From contig JAPTJF010000464.1 in assembly GCA_029339195.1 (NCBI GenBank), positions 1 to 47,936 on the forward strand: 47,936 nt of DNA, in the 5' to 3' direction. The stretch is from Micractinium sp. NFX-FRZ (lineage: Eukaryota; Chlorophyta; Trebouxiophyceae; Chlorellales; Chlorellaceae). The translations under genes and the position numbers were made by a program. Positions 46,004 to 47,936 of the stretch are shown piece by piece. The number at the start of each line of letters is the position of its first letter. The first letter of the stretch is position 1. The notes under the pieces were generated by a model. The model was not told the DNA's origin and did not search any database. It saw only the letters and a program-made list of their open reading frames with translations.

Positions 46004-47774
46004 TTAGTACGGCCGCCACTTTCTGCTGGCCCGCAGGTCCGCTATCCGCTTCTTGTCTTGCTCAAACTTGGTGCGCAGGTCCAGCAGCTCTGCAGGGCGG
46101 GCAGGGCAGAGGCGGTCACAGCACAGCAAGCGTGAGCATATTGTGGGTACCGTGCAGGGAGGTAACGGCGTGTGGAAGCTGTGGCACATTGGTGCAGCAG
46201 GTGGGCAGGCGTTTCATCCCCGCCCCGCATTGCCTGCTCGCCTGCTGCCCTGCACACCTCCCAGCAACACCCTGCTCCTGCGCAGCACCCACAAACTCAC
46301 CGGTGCGCCGGTGCTCGCGCTGCTGGAAGCGGTAAAAGTCTTGGTGGCTGCTGTCCTTCTTCTTCTTTTCTGCGAGCTGCGCCGCCGCCGCTGCGCCCGC
46401 CACGCCGCCCACCGTGACCCCCGTCGCGCTGGCATTCTTCTTGCGGCCCTGAATGCATGACACAGCGGTGGGACCACAGGCAATCGAGTCAAATCTGATG
46501 GAATGGCGTACTCAGAGGTGGGTCACCCCACTGTGGGATGTGCCACCTGAACGTCCTCACGCGGCCTGCTGCAGAGAGGAGCACACACCCGCCAGTCAAG
46601 CAAACAACAAAGGAGCAGTCCTGTGGCGTTGCAGAAGAGAATGGTGCGTGGCAGTTGGGCTTCGGCAGAAGTAGAAAGGTTGGCAGCACGGGTCGCTGGC
46701 CGTGTGCTGGCGCAGCGTCAGACTGACGTGCAAAGAAGTGTGCTCGTCACCAGCCGCAACGGACAGCAGGGTGCATCATGCAGCGAGGGCATGGCAGGGC
46801 CAAGCAGGCGCGCTCCGCTGCCCGCATATGCCACAACCCTAGTCAACACCATCTACCCCGCTCTGCTTGCACACTACTGCAGCACCACACACTCGATCGG
46901 AGCAGGAACAGCGCCTTTGTCGCCCACACCCGCCTCATGCTGTGGTCCAAAGCGAAGCCTGTCGGCATCTGCCCCGCCAGGCAGGCAATGTGCTACCACA
47001 CGCCATACAACACTACAGCAACGCAGTGCAGCAGCTGCACCCACCTTGTGCCTCTGCACAACCGTCCACCCATCGTCGTCCACTTGCGCCAACAGCGCCT
47101 CCTCCCGCCGCCGCTCCTCCTCCTCTTCCCACTCTTCCATCCATTCATCAAGCGCCGCCTGTAGCTCGCCGTTGCCCGGCTTCAGCGCCTTGTGCTGCTC
47201 CACCCAGCCTGGTAGAGGCACAGAGGGTGCAGGTGCAAGGGCGGGGTTGGGAGGGAGTCGGCACGCAATGCTGGTGGGCGAGGCAGGGTGCAAAGCAGCC
47301 CGAGTTGGAACGCCAAGCTCCGGCCGGCCAGCGCGTGCGCCATGCACGAATTGGGCCCGCTGTCGTGACCAGCCTTCCCAACCCCCACAGCCCCCTTCAT
47401 TCCATCCCCTGCTCACTCTTGAGGCCGCAGGGGCCCTGCGGCTCCGGCACGCGCTGCTCCAGCGGCCGTCCCTTGGCCGCCGCCTTCAGCAGGCGGTCAA
47501 GCCCCTCCGCCGCCGCGTAAAGCAGCACTGCGGACACCCGGCTGCCGTGCATCGCCGCTCGCTCCACCTCCCCAAACTTGGCAAACAGCTCCACCAGGGC
47601 GGGGCCCTGGAGGGCCGCCGGCACGCCCGCCACAAAGAGCGCGCGCTCCTTGGGCAGGCCGTCTTGTGCGGAAGCGTGCTGCTTGATGTACAGGTAGCGC
47701 ACTATGCTGGGCTGCCCCGCTCCCGACAGCCGGACAGGCAGCAGCCGGTAAGAGGTTGAGGGACCGTCTGCCAT
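46004..47774 (-). CDS. RRP7: Ribosomal RNA-processing protein 7 (RRP7) homolog
   Basis: Four minus-strand exons (47774-47417, 47208-47045, 46448-46301, 46089-46004) encode 251 residues. RRP7 is a nucleolar factor of the small-subunit processome needed for 18S rRNA maturation. The N-terminal half is the degenerate RRM-like domain: RYLYIKQH, ALFVAGVP, LVELFAKFGEVERAAMH. An acidic helix follows (DEWMEEWEEEEERRREEALL) with DDDGWTVVQRHK, then SSHQDFYRFQQREHRR. The C-terminus LRTKFEQDKKRIADLRASRK ending KWRPY is the family signature (KFEEDKxRIxxLRxxRKFRPY in yeast and human). Length is close to human RRP7A (280). The start gives the usual short lead before the first RRM strand. No targeting peptide is expected or seen. 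Confidence 0.93.
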
Positions 47775-47936
47775 TCTCGCATGCAGGTGCTTCCGGAGGC
47801 CTGCAGGCAGCTGGATGTGTGTGAGTGGTGCTCGGATGTGCTGGGGCTTGGATGCAGAAGAAGAAGAAGAAGAAGAAGAAGTATACGCGGTATGCGTGAT
47901 TCGGCAAATGCCCGGGAGGAAAACGAGGGCGCAAGC
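47775..47936. other. RRP7 upstream region with a GAA repeat
   Basis: These bases precede the RRP7 start codon and should be its 5' UTR and proximal promoter. An (AGA)n run of about eight units is at 47857-47881 (TTC on the sense strand). Nothing coding is seen before the window ends. Confidence 0.5.

Overview
This window looks like nuclear DNA of a GC-rich green alga, most likely a trebouxiophyte of the Chlorella/Micractinium type. That is an inference from gene content and style: nearly every gene is cut by many short GT-AG introns, TGTAA poly(A) signals lie downstream of several stops, plastid and mitochondrial presequences are present, and proteins carry Ala/Gln/Gly-rich linkers. No marker gene proves the species. 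All exon models below were built by hand, and in every one the exon phases close into a single uninterrupted reading frame.

Layout, left to right: (1) 1182-3562, minus, a CNOT4-type RING protein. (2) 4651-5392, minus, a small unknown protein. (3) 6118-8329, plus, a P-loop nucleoside/PRK-type kinase. (4) 9645-14251, minus, a GH13 alpha-amylase with a plastid-like presequence. (5) 14812-20651, minus, bifunctional UMP synthase. One of its introns holds an array of 87-bp repeats (16714-17516) and a 100-N assembly gap. (6) 20989-26516, plus, diphthine-ammonia ligase with RidA-like domains. (7) 27078-34012, minus, propionyl-CoA carboxylase beta subunit in 20 exons. (8) 34584-35324, plus, a CMC4-like twin CX9C protein. 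(9) 36110-43153, plus, a polytopic membrane class-3 lipase resembling DAG lipases. (10) 43518-45566, minus, an unknown protein. (11) 46004-47774, minus, RRP7, a pre-rRNA processing factor.

The genes are unrelated housekeeping and metabolic functions: starch breakdown, de novo pyrimidine synthesis, diphthamide modification of eEF2, propionyl-CoA use, mitochondrial intermembrane-space biogenesis, lipid hydrolysis and ribosome assembly. Several are head to head (2/3, 5/6, 7/8) or tail to tail (3/4, 6/7, 9/10).

Two things stand out. First, the 87-bp intronic repeats read in the UMPS sense look like a tandem box C/D snoRNA cluster. They carry an antisense element matching the conserved LSU rRNA segment CCGAAAGATGG, inside conserved ends that can form a short stem. 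Second, many introns, especially in PCCB, hold degenerate or exact duplicates of the neighbouring exon-intron edges, as if introns grow by short tandem duplications across splice sites. Three introns also appear to use GC rather than GT donors.
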